Origin: CALACW01 sp002431305
GTDB lineage: Bacteria > Bacillota > Clostridia > Oscillospirales > Acutalibacteraceae
DNA length: 17,986 nt
NCBI GenBank assembly: GCA_937890355.1
Contig: CALACW010000043.1
Location: 1-17,986 of the forward strand
Direction: 5' to 3'
Positions 6,579 to 13,533 of this stretch are shown piece by piece. The notes under the pieces are model-generated. The model did not search any database, was not told where the DNA came from, and saw only the letters and a list, made by a program, of their open reading frames with translations. Both the position numbers and the translations under genes were made by a program. Each line of letters begins with the position of its first letter. Position 1 is the first letter of the stretch.

Positions 6579-7991
6579 ATGAAAAAAACAAAACTTATCG
6601 CTCTGTGTCTGGCGGCGATAACTGCATTAACGCCCGTCACGGCTTTCGCGGCGGCAGCCGAGGATGCCGAGACGGATTCCGATACCGCGGTTTCGCTCGA
6701 CTACACTCTCGATTCCCCCTATAAGAATGTTGACTGGGATACATACAAGTCATACAAAACGAATCTTCATACACATTCATCAGTAAGCGACGGAAGCGAA
6801 ACTTACAGAAACATGATTCAGGCGGCATACGACCAGGATTTCGACATTCTCGCTTTCTCCGAGCACGGAATAACAGGTAAGGCATGGGATGAGCAGCCGT
6901 TTATCCGTCCGCTGTACCTTTATCAGATCGCAGCCGGTTACGACCGTAAACCGCTGACAAGCGAAGAGTTCGAGGCTATACAGAACGGTTCCGCTCCTCT
7001 TTCGTCCACGGGCGAAGCAAGAGGCAAGGGCATGTTCTGCGTTACGGGCGCGAACGAGCTTAACGCAGTTACTCTCACAAAGAGCCACGTAAACGGATAT
7101 TTTCTTCCCGAAACTGTCGGAAACATGGACTGGGGATTTGAAAACGGATATGACTACGCGCTTTCTCTGGTAGAAAAGCACGGCGGACTTTCACACATCA
7201 ACCATCCCGGCGACTGGCTTTCGTACGGCGATGACGAATCCGCTGTTTCAAAACCCGAAAACGTCGCATTCTTCGCCGATTACATTCTTCGTTATAACTC
7301 ATGTCTCGGAGTTGAGGCTGTAAACGGATTTACTTCCCTTACCCGCTACGACAGAGTTCTCTGGGACAATCTCCTTATGTACTGCCTCCCCTACGGCAAG
7401 AACGTATACGGCTTTGCCGGCTCGGACGCTCATGACAAAGGCAGACTCAACTCCTGCTGGGAGTACTTCATGCTCGACGAAGTATCTATGGAGTCTATAC
7501 GCGAATGTATGGAAAACGGCGCATTCTTCGGTGCAACGCATACGGTTATCTCGAATTCGAAGATAGGTCCCGAACAGGACGTACACGCTCCCGACGGAAT
7601 TATGCAGCCCGTCGCAGAGGTTCACTCGTTTATTGCAGACGGTCATAAGATTACATTAAACGTTTCAAATGCGACTTACGTAAACTGGATTGCAAACGGT
7701 GAAGTTATCGAGAGAACGGATTTTGATTCGGATAACGGCGTTGCGGTTCTCGACCTTGATAATTACGATACCGACGGTATGCTCTATGTAAGAGCCGAAA
7801 TCTACAACGAAAACGGCATGGTATTCTCACAGCCCGTTGTCCTCGACAGAGGAACAGAACCCGCTGTTTACACAACGCCTACCGGATTCAAAGCAACAAT
7901 GCATAAAATCGGCTTCGCACTCAAGAGCACAAGGATATTCGCTCTGTTCCAGATAATTTTCAGAGAAATCAAAAAGGCTGTAAACAAATAA
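6579..7991 (+). CDS. Secreted PHP-domain metal-dependent phosphoesterase-like protein
   Basis: The 470-residue product has a signal peptide (MKKTKLIALCLAAITALTPV, cut near AFAAAAED). The PHP (polymerase and histidinol phosphatase) core follows, with metal-ligand motifs in order: HTH at 64-66 with D71, E95-H96 (FSEHG), E160 (GANE), H170, H206/H209 (SHINHPGD) and D283/H285 (GSDAHD). All expected metal ligands are present, so the enzyme should be active on a phosphoester, exported from the cell. The C-terminal part (about 340-435) is beta-rich. The last 30 residues are basic and amphipathic (near FALFQIIFREIKKAVNK), which may associate with the membrane. GGAGG lies 7 bases before the ATG. Codons favour C-ending forms, hinting at good expression. 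The substrate is unknown. Confidence 0.88.
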   Translation: MKKTKLIALCLAAITALTPVTAFAAAAEDAETDSDTAVSLDYTLDSPYKNVDWDTYKSYKTNLHTHSSVSDGSETYRNMIQAAYDQDFDILAFSEHGITGKAWDEQPFIRPLYLYQIAAGYDRKPLTSEEFEAIQNGSAPLSSTGEARGKGMFCVTGANELNAVTLTKSHVNGYFLPETVGNMDWGFENGYDYALSLVEKHGGLSHINHPGDWLSYGDDESAVSKPENVAFFADYILRYNSCLGVEAVNGFTSLTRYDRVLWDNLLMYCLPYGKNVYGFAGSDAHDKGRLNSCWEYFMLDEVSMESIRECMENGAFFGATHTVISNSKIGPEQDVHAPDGIMQPVAEVHSFIADGHKITLNVSNATYVNWIANGEVIERTDFDSDNGVAVLDLDNYDTDGMLYVRAEIYNENGMVFSQPVVLDRGTEPAVYTTPTGFKATMHKIGFALKSTRIFALFQIIFREIKKAVNK

Positions 7992-8007
7992 AACCGAATA
8001 AATAATA

Positions 8008-8045
8008 AAAAGCACGAACGAAAATTCAAGTTCGTGCTTTTATTT
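8008..8045 (+). terminator. Terminator of the PHP-domain gene
   Basis: A perfect 12-bp stem AAAAGCACGAAC/GTTCGTGCTTTT with a 10-base loop ends in a T-rich tail. Confidence 0.85.
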
Positions 8046-8361
8046 GAACTTTTTAGTACAAATACCCCCCCGGTTTAACGTGGGGTGGATAAAAAAACAA
8101 TTCATTCTGCGCCTTTTTAAGATGGCAGCCACAGGTAACAGCAATAAATGTACATAGCACCTCACCGAAATTTGAACAAATTGAAAAAAGATTTTTTTAT
8201 AAAATAAAAGAAAAATTAAAACTATTATTCACATTTATACGAATATATTGTTAAAAAATCAAGATGTGCAGTATCCCTTTCTATAATTTAAAGGCGTAAT
8301 CATAAAAAATCAATAGTAATAAAGCGTAGATATGTGCAGATGATTTAAAATTAAGTTTAAC
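8046..8361. other. A/T-rich gene-free stretch with a degenerate G/C palindrome
   Basis: I see no gene here. Bases 8064-8089 hold a run of C, then CGGTTTAACG, then GGGGTGG. This resembles a mutated form of the palindrome AACCACCCGTT/AACGGGTGGTT at 10339-10361. The rest is A/T-rich without clear repeats. Composition changes here from the more C/G-rich genes to the left, so this is a plausible left edge of an acquired segment. Confidence 0.4.
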
Positions 8362-8389
8362 TTGTCAAAACTATTTTATCCTGTAATAC
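8362..8389 (+). promoter_or_regulatory. Promoter upstream of the sigma factor remnant
   Basis: TTGTCA (8362-8367) and TAATAC (8384-8389), the latter with TG just before it, are 16 bases apart. The start would fall near 8396, so a GTG start at 8412 fits better than the ATG at 8400. Confidence 0.45.
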
Positions 8390-8411
8390 GAATATAGTTA
8401 TGAGGTCAGAA

Positions 8412-8510
8412 GTGGAAAACGAAAGTAAATTGATTAAAAAAATACAAAAGCATTACGACAGACAGGCGGCGGATGTGCTGATTTCTGCCTATTACGAAGA
8501 AATATATGCT
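8412..8510 (+). pseudogene. N-terminal remnant of an ECF-like sigma-70 family factor
   Basis: The residues MENESKLIKKIQKHYDRQAA and DVLISAYYEEIYA look like the first 33 residues of ECF-type sigma factors found beside ABC transporter operons in Clostridia. Region 2 normally continues with the core-binding helix, but the similarity stops at about 8510. The frame then runs to 8588 through sequence that, in another frame, encodes a permease C-terminus. The GTG at 8412 is preferred because GAGGT lies 6 bases before it and the promoter start falls near 8396; an ATG at 8400 would be nearly leaderless. Regions 2.4 and 4 are gone, so it cannot bind a promoter. Confidence 0.65.
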
Positions 8511-8671
8511 TTAATAAAAATATATCTGTCAATACCGAAAAATGGTTTTTGCACGCAGACGGAGCTTTTTCATCGGAGAGCTTCGTGATAAAGGTTTTGA
8601 TTATCTGGGGAATTATCAGTGTTATCGGAATTGCTGTTTCAAACGTTGTTTTCAGAAGGAGGGACATATAG
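8510..8671 (+). pseudogene. C-terminal remnant of an ABC-2 type permease
   Basis: In the frame that ends at TAG 8669-8671 the product reads VNTEKWFLHADGAFSSESFV and then IKVLIIWGIISVIGIAVSNV with a VFRRRDI end. This is one transmembrane helix and a basic cytosolic tail, the usual end of ABC-2 permeases in peptide-export or self-immunity operons. No start codon or other helices exist, because the frame joins the sigma fragment at about 8510. Its stop lies 2 bases before the ATG of the next permease, a spacing typical of paired permease genes. It should be untranslated or a fragment today, but the operon order (sigma, ATPase, permease, permease) can be inferred from it. Confidence 0.65.
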
Positions 8672-8673
8672 AA

Positions 8674-9873
8674 ATGAGATTGATAATAAATGAGTTGAAA
8701 AAAATATTCAAACCGCAATCTCTGCTTATAGCAGTTCTCATATTCCTTTTTCTGTGCCTTGTTTTTCCCGGAACTCTTCGGGAAGATATATCATTAACCG
8801 TTAAATTTGACTCTGAAAATTATCCCGAACAAATACCGCTTGATGTTTCCGTTTATTCTGTGGAACTGAAGTTTAACGATATGCTGTTGAAAAAATACGG
8901 GAATTCAATTGATTCGACGGAATTGCCTCTTGTTAAAAATCAATTGGAAACATTTGCAGAGCAACTCAAGACAGCATCTCAAAATGACAAGATTTTAAAT
9001 CGTAACGGAATTGTGCTAAGCGATGAGCTGTTTTTTTACTCGATTTATGAATCACAAAATGCACATGAAATATCAGAAATGGATCAGCAATATATTTGGG
9101 AGTGTACGAACGGTGTAAGGCAGCTTGAAAATACGGATTATCCCATTTATTTTGCGGGAGCACTTAAAAATATCGTTGAATATATGGAAAATCAAAGCGG
9201 AAGCGGTACGGCAGTCTATCATGTGCTCAGCAATGCTGTTGTTTCAGGAATAATAACAGATCTTCAAATCATTTTATGGGCTACGGCATCCGCACTTTTC
9301 CTTGTCGTACCTTATATGGTAGAAGAAAACAGAAGCAAAATTGAATTATTTGAGTACACATCCAGGGTGGGTCGAAAGTCTTATTTTAATAAGATAGCTG
9401 CCATTATCATTTCTTTGATTTGTACCATTGGAATGGGAGCAGGTTGTTCCGCTTTGATTTTTGCCAAGTGGAATTTGTCACGGTATTATCACAGCAATAT
9501 AAGCACACTGCTATATAGAGATAAAAGTATTGGTTATTCCGATTTTTTGAGAAGATGTTACTCCGAATGCTCACTGATTCAGATTTATTGTTTCCTCTTG
9601 ATTGGACTGTTGATATGCGGCATTTTGATTGTTTCTTTAGCTGCCGTAGTGTCATACCGTTTTGATAACATTGTTTCCGCCTTTGCTGTTAATTTACTGT
9701 TCATGGCAGTTCCGATACTGTTTTTCAGTCGTTATATATCTTATGGATTATCACTTGACGGTGGAATACTCATAACAAAATTTGAACCGATTTTTGTTAC
9801 TTTTCTTATTTTTGCTGTTGTGACCGCTATGATTTTGTTCGATGCAAAGCGAAAGAAATCTGTCGAGGTATAA
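8674..9873 (+). CDS. ABC-2-like transporter permease subunit
   Basis: Starting at ATG 8674, behind AAGGAGGG, the product has 399 residues. An earlier in-frame start at 8542 would cross the upstream permease remnant and give no plausible protein. One helix lies near residues 14-34 (SLLIAVLIFLFLCLVFPG). An extracellular region of about 160 residues, rich in charged residues, follows. Five further helices lie between about 200 and 395, ending in a basic DAKRKK tail. This layout fits ABC-2 type permeases that export or give immunity against peptides. No ATP-binding subunit is present in the window, since it seems to have been lost with the upstream deletion. It may work with an ATPase elsewhere or be decaying. 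A/T-rich codons set it apart from its neighbours. Confidence 0.7.
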   Translation: MRLIINELKKIFKPQSLLIAVLIFLFLCLVFPGTLREDISLTVKFDSENYPEQIPLDVSVYSVELKFNDMLLKKYGNSIDSTELPLVKNQLETFAEQLKTASQNDKILNRNGIVLSDELFFYSIYESQNAHEISEMDQQYIWECTNGVRQLENTDYPIYFAGALKNIVEYMENQSGSGTAVYHVLSNAVVSGIITDLQIILWATASALFLVVPYMVEENRSKIELFEYTSRVGRKSYFNKIAAIIISLICTIGMGAGCSALIFAKWNLSRYYHSNISTLLYRDKSIGYSDFLRRCYSECSLIQIYCFLLIGLLICGILIVSLAAVVSYRFDNIVSAFAVNLLFMAVPILFFSRYISYGLSLDGGILITKFEPIFVTFLIFAVVTAMILFDAKRKKSVEV

Positions 9874-9981
9874 TATTACAGTTTGTATAAAAGGGATTGG
9901 TGATATCCGATGGTTTATTTAAATTAGAAAATACATATTTATAAAAAATATTAAAAAGTCAAAGAAATGAGGATTAATATT

Positions 9982-10140
9982 ATGAAATTAAAAGCAAAAA
10001 AGATTTTTACGGTTCTTATTGCTATGATTATGCTTTTCTCGTGTACTTCCTACTCTTTTGCTGCAACTACAGAAACTATTGGTTATAAAACAAATGCCTC
10101 CGGCGAGACTTACGGAAAACTATCACAAGCAATTCAATAA
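9982..10140 (+). CDS. Small secreted peptide, possibly a truncated protein
   Basis: The ORF encodes 52 residues. MKLKAKKIFTVLIAMIML, then FSCTSYSFAA, is a clear signal peptide cut near SFA-ATTET. The mature part of about 24 residues is TETIGYKTNASGETYGKLSQ plus AIQ. ATGAGG lies 9 bases before the ATG. After the stop, another frame stays open for about 18 codons (SINDYWTHQTNNSPNVTSG), so a longer peptide may have been cut by a frameshift. It lies 108 bases after the permease gene and may belong to the same peptide-export unit. I do not recognise the family. It could be a bacteriocin-like substrate or a remnant of a larger secreted protein. Confidence 0.5.
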   Translation: MKLKAKKIFTVLIAMIMLFSCTSYSFAATTETIGYKTNASGETYGKLSQAIQ

Positions 10141-10246
10141 AAGTATAAATGATTATTGGACACATCAAACTAATAATTCTCCAAATGTAACGTCAGGTTA
10201 ACATTATATTTACCGTTATACATCTTTTTGTAGGTAAATGACATCA

Positions 10247-10273
10247 GAGTCGTCTCCGATAAGGAGGCGACTC
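10247..10273. repeat. Hairpin GAGTCGTCTCC/GGAGGCGACTC
   Basis: Eleven-base arms with one G-T pair flank the loop GATAA. This is the first of three adjacent palindromes. It has no T-run. Confidence 0.7.
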
Positions 10274-10338
10274 AGTCTGTAGAAAAACCATAAATCTCAC
10301 TAAATCTCATGCGAAATTTAGGGTTTTTCTACAGACTG
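10273..10338. repeat. 66-bp palindromic unit with 23-bp arms
   Basis: The left arm (10273-10295, beginning CAGTCTGTAGAAAAACC) and right arm (10316-10338, ending GGTTTTTCTACAGACTG) match except at one position. The 20-base loop plus the left-arm end contains TAAATCTCA twice. The arms look like the terminal repeats of a miniature mobile element, but I cannot name a family. Confidence 0.65.
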
Positions 10339-10361
10339 AACCACCCGTTTAACGGGTGGTT
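10339..10361. repeat. Palindrome AACCACCCGTT/AACGGGTGGTT
   Basis: The 11-bp arms are perfect around one base. A degenerate relative lies at 8064-8089. It sits just after the znuB stop on the minus strand but lacks a T-run, so it would be a weak terminator at best. Such C/G palindromes also occur at ends of IS200/IS605-type elements. Confidence 0.65.
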
Positions 10362-10378
10362 ATGATTTATTCAAATCT

Positions 10379-11227
10379 TTATGCCTTTTTGATTATTCTT
10401 CCGACCGCGCAGGAAACAAAAAATCCCGCTATATCCGCCGCGACTACCGTTGCTCCGACAGGCGTTGAAGCCGAAACCGATATAAGAATTCCCGTAAGCG
10501 AGCATATAACCGAAAATACGGCGGAGGCGATAACTACGGATTTAAAGCTTCTGAACATCCGCATTGCAGACAGCGCGGGGAAAATTATCAGAGCAGAGAT
10601 AAGAAGCGAGCCGACGAGATTCATTGCAAGAACTATTATGACCGCCGACGAAACGGCTATCATAATGTTATAAAGTCTCGTTTTTATTCCCGCAGAACGC
10701 GCGAAGTCTTCGTCAAACGTAACGGCGAATATTTTATTGTAAAACAATACAAAAAGTATCAGTACTCCAATCGACATTACAGCGCAGACGATAACGTCCG
10801 TTTTTGTAAGCGTCAGAATCGAAGACGAGCCGAACAGCGTAGAACAGACGTCGCCCGAAACATTCGAAGTTGACGGAAAAATATTCATCAGCAGATATCC
10901 GACAGCAAGCGCACCGACCGATATCATGGCTACAGCCGCGTCGCCTTTTATTTTTGCGTTTTTGCCCGCCGACAGCATGAGCACCGCACTGACAACCGTT
11001 ATTATCAAAGTTAACGGCATGTTATTGCTAAGCCCCATGACGCCCGCAACGGCCATGGCACCGAACGCCACATGGGAAAGTCCGTCGCCGATAAACGAAA
11101 AACGTTTAAGCACGAGCGACACGCCGAGCACCGACGAACAAAGCGAAATTAGCGCGCCCGTTATCAGCGCGTATCTTACGAACGGATAGGCAAGATATTC
11201 CGATAAATTCGAAAAGAAAGAAGCCAT
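10379..11227 (-). CDS. znuB: Zinc ABC transporter permease
   Basis: The 282-residue membrane protein belongs to the ABC-3 permease family for zinc and manganese, moving metal across the membrane with ATP hydrolysis by ZnuC. About eight hydrophobic helices are visible. The conserved GDGLSHVAFGAMAVAGV segment lies near residues 47-63, as in ZnuB/AdcB/MntB. The C-terminus ends in a short basic IIKKA. It is the last gene of the operon, starting one base after the znuC stop, with GGGGAGAA before its ATG. Zinc rather than manganese is inferred from the linked Zur-like regulator and the His-rich binding protein. Confidence 0.92.
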   Translation of the reverse strand: MASFFSNLSEYLAYPFVRYALITGALISLCSSVLGVSLVLKRFSFIGDGLSHVAFGAMAVAGVMGLSNNMPLTLIITVVSAVLMLSAGKNAKIKGDAAVAMISVGALAVGYLLMNIFPSTSNVSGDVCSTLFGSSSILTLTKTDVIVCAVMSIGVLILFVLFYNKIFAVTFDEDFARSAGIKTRLYNIMIAVSSAVIIVLAMNLVGSLLISALIIFPALSAMRMFRSFKSVVIASAVFSVICSLTGILISVSASTPVGATVVAADIAGFFVSCAVGRIIKKA

Positions 11228-11228
11228 A

Positions 11229-11909
11229 TCAGTATTCTCCCCTTTCCTTATTATTAAAGAAATAATCGTCCCGCGGTAAGAAAGTCACCTGTTTTCCGAT
11301 ATGAAGAACGTGCTTTGCATACCGCATTGCCGAGGAAGTATCGTGAGTTACCATCAGAATAGTAACGCCGTCGTCTCTGTTTAATTTTTCTATTATTGAA
11401 TACATAATCTCCGTCGATTCCGGGTCAAGTCCCGCGGCGGGTTCGTCGAGCAGGAGCATGTCGTCCGCGGCGCACAGTGCGCGCGAGAGCAGAACTCTCT
11501 GCTGCTGACCGCCCGACAGCTCGCGGTAGCTTCTCTTTGAAAGATTTAAAATCCCCGTTTTCTTCATTGCGCACTCCGCGGATTCCTTATCCCTCTTAGA
11601 ATAGAACAGTCCGCCCTTTCCCTGACATCCCGACAGGACTATCTCGCCGACAGTCGCGGGAAAATCGCGCTGAACTTCAGTTTGCTGGGGAAGATAACCT
11701 ATGCCGTTCTTTTTGCGGTTTTTAAATTCTATACTGCCTGATACCGGTTCGAGCAGTCCGAGCAATGTTTTTACGAACGTGCTTTTACCCGAACCGTTTT
11801 CGCCGAGAATACAGATATAGTCCCCTTTTTCTATTGTAAAATCTATTCCTCCCGCAACGGTTTTCGAATCATATCCGACCGAAAGATCACGGCAAATACA
11901 TTGTACCAT
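11229..11909 (-). CDS. znuC: Zinc ABC transporter ATP-binding protein
   Basis: The 226-residue cytosolic ATPase has all nucleotide-binding motifs: Walker A GENGSGKST at 36-44, a Q-loop within GYLPQQTE near 71-78, the signature LSGGQQQRV at 131-139, Walker B MLLLDEP at 151-157, and the switch histidine H189 in MVTHD. The length matches ZnuC/AdcC-type ATPases. The start at 11909 follows the znuA stop by one base, with GAGGAAA overlapping the end of znuA, which suggests translational coupling. It pairs with the ZnuB permease directly downstream. Confidence 0.94.
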   Translation of the reverse strand: MVQCICRDLSVGYDSKTVAGGIDFTIEKGDYICILGENGSGKSTFVKTLLGLLEPVSGSIEFKNRKKNGIGYLPQQTEVQRDFPATVGEIVLSGCQGKGGLFYSKRDKESAECAMKKTGILNLSKRSYRELSGGQQQRVLLSRALCAADDMLLLDEPAAGLDPESTEIMYSIIEKLNRDDGVTILMVTHDTSSAMRYAKHVLHIGKQVTFLPRDDYFFNNKERGEY

Positions 11910-11910
11910 T

Positions 11911-12909
11911 TTATTTTTCCTCCGAATTTAAAGCCTCAGAAAGAGTTTTTAAATTATTTTTCATAACCGACAAATACGTTTTTCCGCTGTCGATATCGCT
12001 TTTTGATATTGTCTGCATGGAATCAAGAGTCAGAATTTTAATATCTTTTTTCTCCATGCACGAGGCGACGGTACGCGCAAGTTTTTTATCGGAGCCGTCG
12101 GCTGTTATAAGACAATCCGTTTTCACTTCTTCCGCCTTATTTATAAGGAACGAAACCGTCTTAAAGCTCGCGTCCGTTTCAGACGTACAGCCCGAAAACG
12201 CCGCGTAGTATTTTATGGAAAATTCATTCGTAAGATATCGAAACGGAAACCTGTCGCAGACTATCAGCGTATCTGTTTTCGAATTATTCACAACCCAGCG
12301 GTATTCGTCTTCCAGCGCCGAGAGCTGTTTAATATACTCCTTCGCATTGTTATAATAAACACCCGAGTTGTCAGGGTCGATTAATGCGAGTTTTTCGGCT
12401 ATAATATCCGTAAAAATCTCCGCATTTTTCAATGACAGCCAGACATGCTCGTCGTTCTCAGTTTCGCCCGCCTCTTCATGTGAATGAGAATGTTTATCCT
12501 CGATTCCGGGAAGCTCCTCCTCCGTAAGAAGATAATTTTTAAGCGCGTCCGTTACGGATAAGCCCTCTGTTTTTGCCGAAGAATCGTTCTCCAATGCCTT
12601 CTGCGCCCATTCATCACTCTCACCGCCGATAAATATAAACAAATCGGATTTTGTAATTTTCAGTATATCGGCAGCCGACGGCTGATACGAATGCATATCC
12701 GTTCCCGAATCTATAAGCAGTCGAACATCAACCCCGTCCGAACCCTGAGAAACCTCGCGCACCCAGTCATACACGGGGAAAACCGAAACGGTTATTATTT
12801 TTTTCCCGTCCGTCCCGCCGTCGTCCGCGCCCGGTTTTGCACACGACGAAAAGACGGTCAAAACGCACAGAATCGATATCAAAATTAAAAATAATAATCT
12901 TTTTTTCAT
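11911..12909 (-). CDS. znuA: Zinc-binding lipoprotein, ABC transporter substrate-binding protein
   Basis: The 332-residue protein belongs to the cluster A-I metal-binding lipoproteins (ZnuA/AdcA). It has a lipoprotein signal (VFSSC, lipid-anchored C23), so it sits on the outer face of the membrane and delivers metal to ZnuB. H73 in GTDMHSYQP and H155 in NDEHVWLS are in the positions of the first two metal-ligand histidines. A His-rich loop, DKHSHSHEEAGE, at 138-149 is the zinc-specific hallmark. The usual third histidine segment instead reads CDRFPFRYL, and AFSGCTSETDASFK follows, as in shorter Clostridia versions. The protein starts 15 bases after the zur stop, with only a weak GAGAAAG site. 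Confidence 0.92.
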   Translation of the reverse strand: MKKRLLFLILISILCVLTVFSSCAKPGADDGGTDGKKIITVSVFPVYDWVREVSQGSDGVDVRLLIDSGTDMHSYQPSAADILKITKSDLFIFIGGESDEWAQKALENDSSAKTEGLSVTDALKNYLLTEEELPGIEDKHSHSHEEAGETENDEHVWLSLKNAEIFTDIIAEKLALIDPDNSGVYYNNAKEYIKQLSALEDEYRWVVNNSKTDTLIVCDRFPFRYLTNEFSIKYYAAFSGCTSETDASFKTVSFLINKAEEVKTDCLITADGSDKKLARTVASCMEKKDIKILTLDSMQTISKSDIDSGKTYLSVMKNNLKTLSEALNSEEK

Positions 12910-12924
12910 AGTATTAACGCTTTC

Positions 12925-13320
12925 TCACGCCTCGGCGCACTTTGAACATACTCCGAAAATTACGGTGTCAGACATATCGATATAGAACCCGTCCTCGTCT
13001 GCAACGCGCGAGAGCATAAGCCCCGCAGCCGATGGATTCATATGAAATACCCTTCCGCATATTCTGCACGTCATATGAAAACATCCCGCGCATTTTCCCG
13101 CTGCGGTATACTGATAATAAACCTCGCGGGAACCGTTTTTCGAACACCTTTTTATAAGTCCGTCCGACTCCATGTCGGCTAGATTTCTGTATATCGCGCT
13201 GACGCTTATCCCGCATGGCGTCAGCTCCTGCGCAATATGCTTAGCAGTCAGCTGTTCATCAACATGAGACAGAAAAAAATCGGTAAGCATTCGTCTCTGC
13301 TTTGTCATATATTTAGACAT
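12925..13320 (-). CDS. zur: Fur-family transcriptional regulator, probably Zur
   Basis: The 131-residue protein has an N-terminal winged helix (SVSAIYRNLADMESDGLIKR) and a C-terminal metal-binding half. Two CxxC pairs, C85/C88 (TCRICG) and C125/C128 (VCSKCA), match the structural zinc site of Fur-family proteins. The usual H-rich stretch before C85 is replaced by KCAGCFHM, so only H82 of that block remains. It is the first gene of the zinc-uptake operon, and its own promoter carries two matching boxes, which suggests autoregulation: zinc-loaded repressor shuts off zur-znuACB. PerR or Fur cannot be ruled out from sequence alone, but the operon content favours Zur. Confidence 0.88.
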   Translation of the reverse strand: MSKYMTKQRRMLTDFFLSHVDEQLTAKHIAQELTPCGISVSAIYRNLADMESDGLIKRCSKNGSREVYYQYTAAGKCAGCFHMTCRICGRVFHMNPSAAGLMLSRVADEDGFYIDMSDTVIFGVCSKCAEA

Positions 13321-13336
13321 ATTTTATCATCTCTCA

Positions 13337-13359
13337 AATTTGCAATTCATTTGCAAATT
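13337..13359. promoter_or_regulatory. Zur/Fur-type operator box 1
   Basis: The perfect 9-bp arms AATTTGCAA/TTGCAAATT flank TTCAT. The box covers the expected transcript start, just after the -10 element of the zur promoter, so a bound repressor would block initiation. Confidence 0.8.
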
Positions 13360-13388
13360 ATTATATCATTCAAATACACACTTGTCAA
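13360..13388 (-). promoter_or_regulatory. Perfect consensus promoter of the zur-znuACB operon
   Basis: On the minus strand TTGACA (13388-13383) and TATAAT (13365-13360) are exactly 17 bases apart. One operator box lies immediately on each side, the distal one overlapping the -35 element by two bases. Confidence 0.85.
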
Positions 13389-13409
13389 TATGCAAATCAT
13401 TCGCAAATT
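13387..13409. promoter_or_regulatory. Zur/Fur-type operator box 2
   Basis: AATATGCAAATCATTCGCAAATT is here in two pieces, AATATGCAA and TCGCAAATT around ATCAT. It matches box 1 closely but with imperfect arms. Its centre is 50 bp from that of box 1, about five helical turns. Confidence 0.7.
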
Positions 13410-13479
13410 GAAAGATATTAAAAAAAATAGTCACATAATATAAATATGTCGTTTTTTACACTCATGTTCAAATTTATGC

Positions 13480-13508
13480 TTTACATTCGCGCTTATACAT
13501 TGTATAAT
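13480..13508 (+). promoter_or_regulatory. Promoter of the tetR-aminotransferase operon
   Basis: TTTACA (13480-13485) and TATAAT (13503-13508) are 17 bases apart, one mismatch from consensus. Transcription would start near 13515, downstream of an ATG at 13507 that overlaps the -10 element. Confidence 0.8.
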
Positions 13509-13533
13509 GATAAAAAAAGAACGGAGACAGAAA

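Noticed and set aside
8542..8673. N-terminal extension of the permease ORF starting at 8542
   Set aside because: It crosses the permease remnant in another frame, has no plausible protein character (many Arg and Cys), and AAGGAGGG precedes the ATG at 8674.
13507..13533. Upstream ATG of the TetR gene
   Set aside because: It overlaps the -10 element of the promoter, so it would not be in the mRNA; 13534 has its own binding site.
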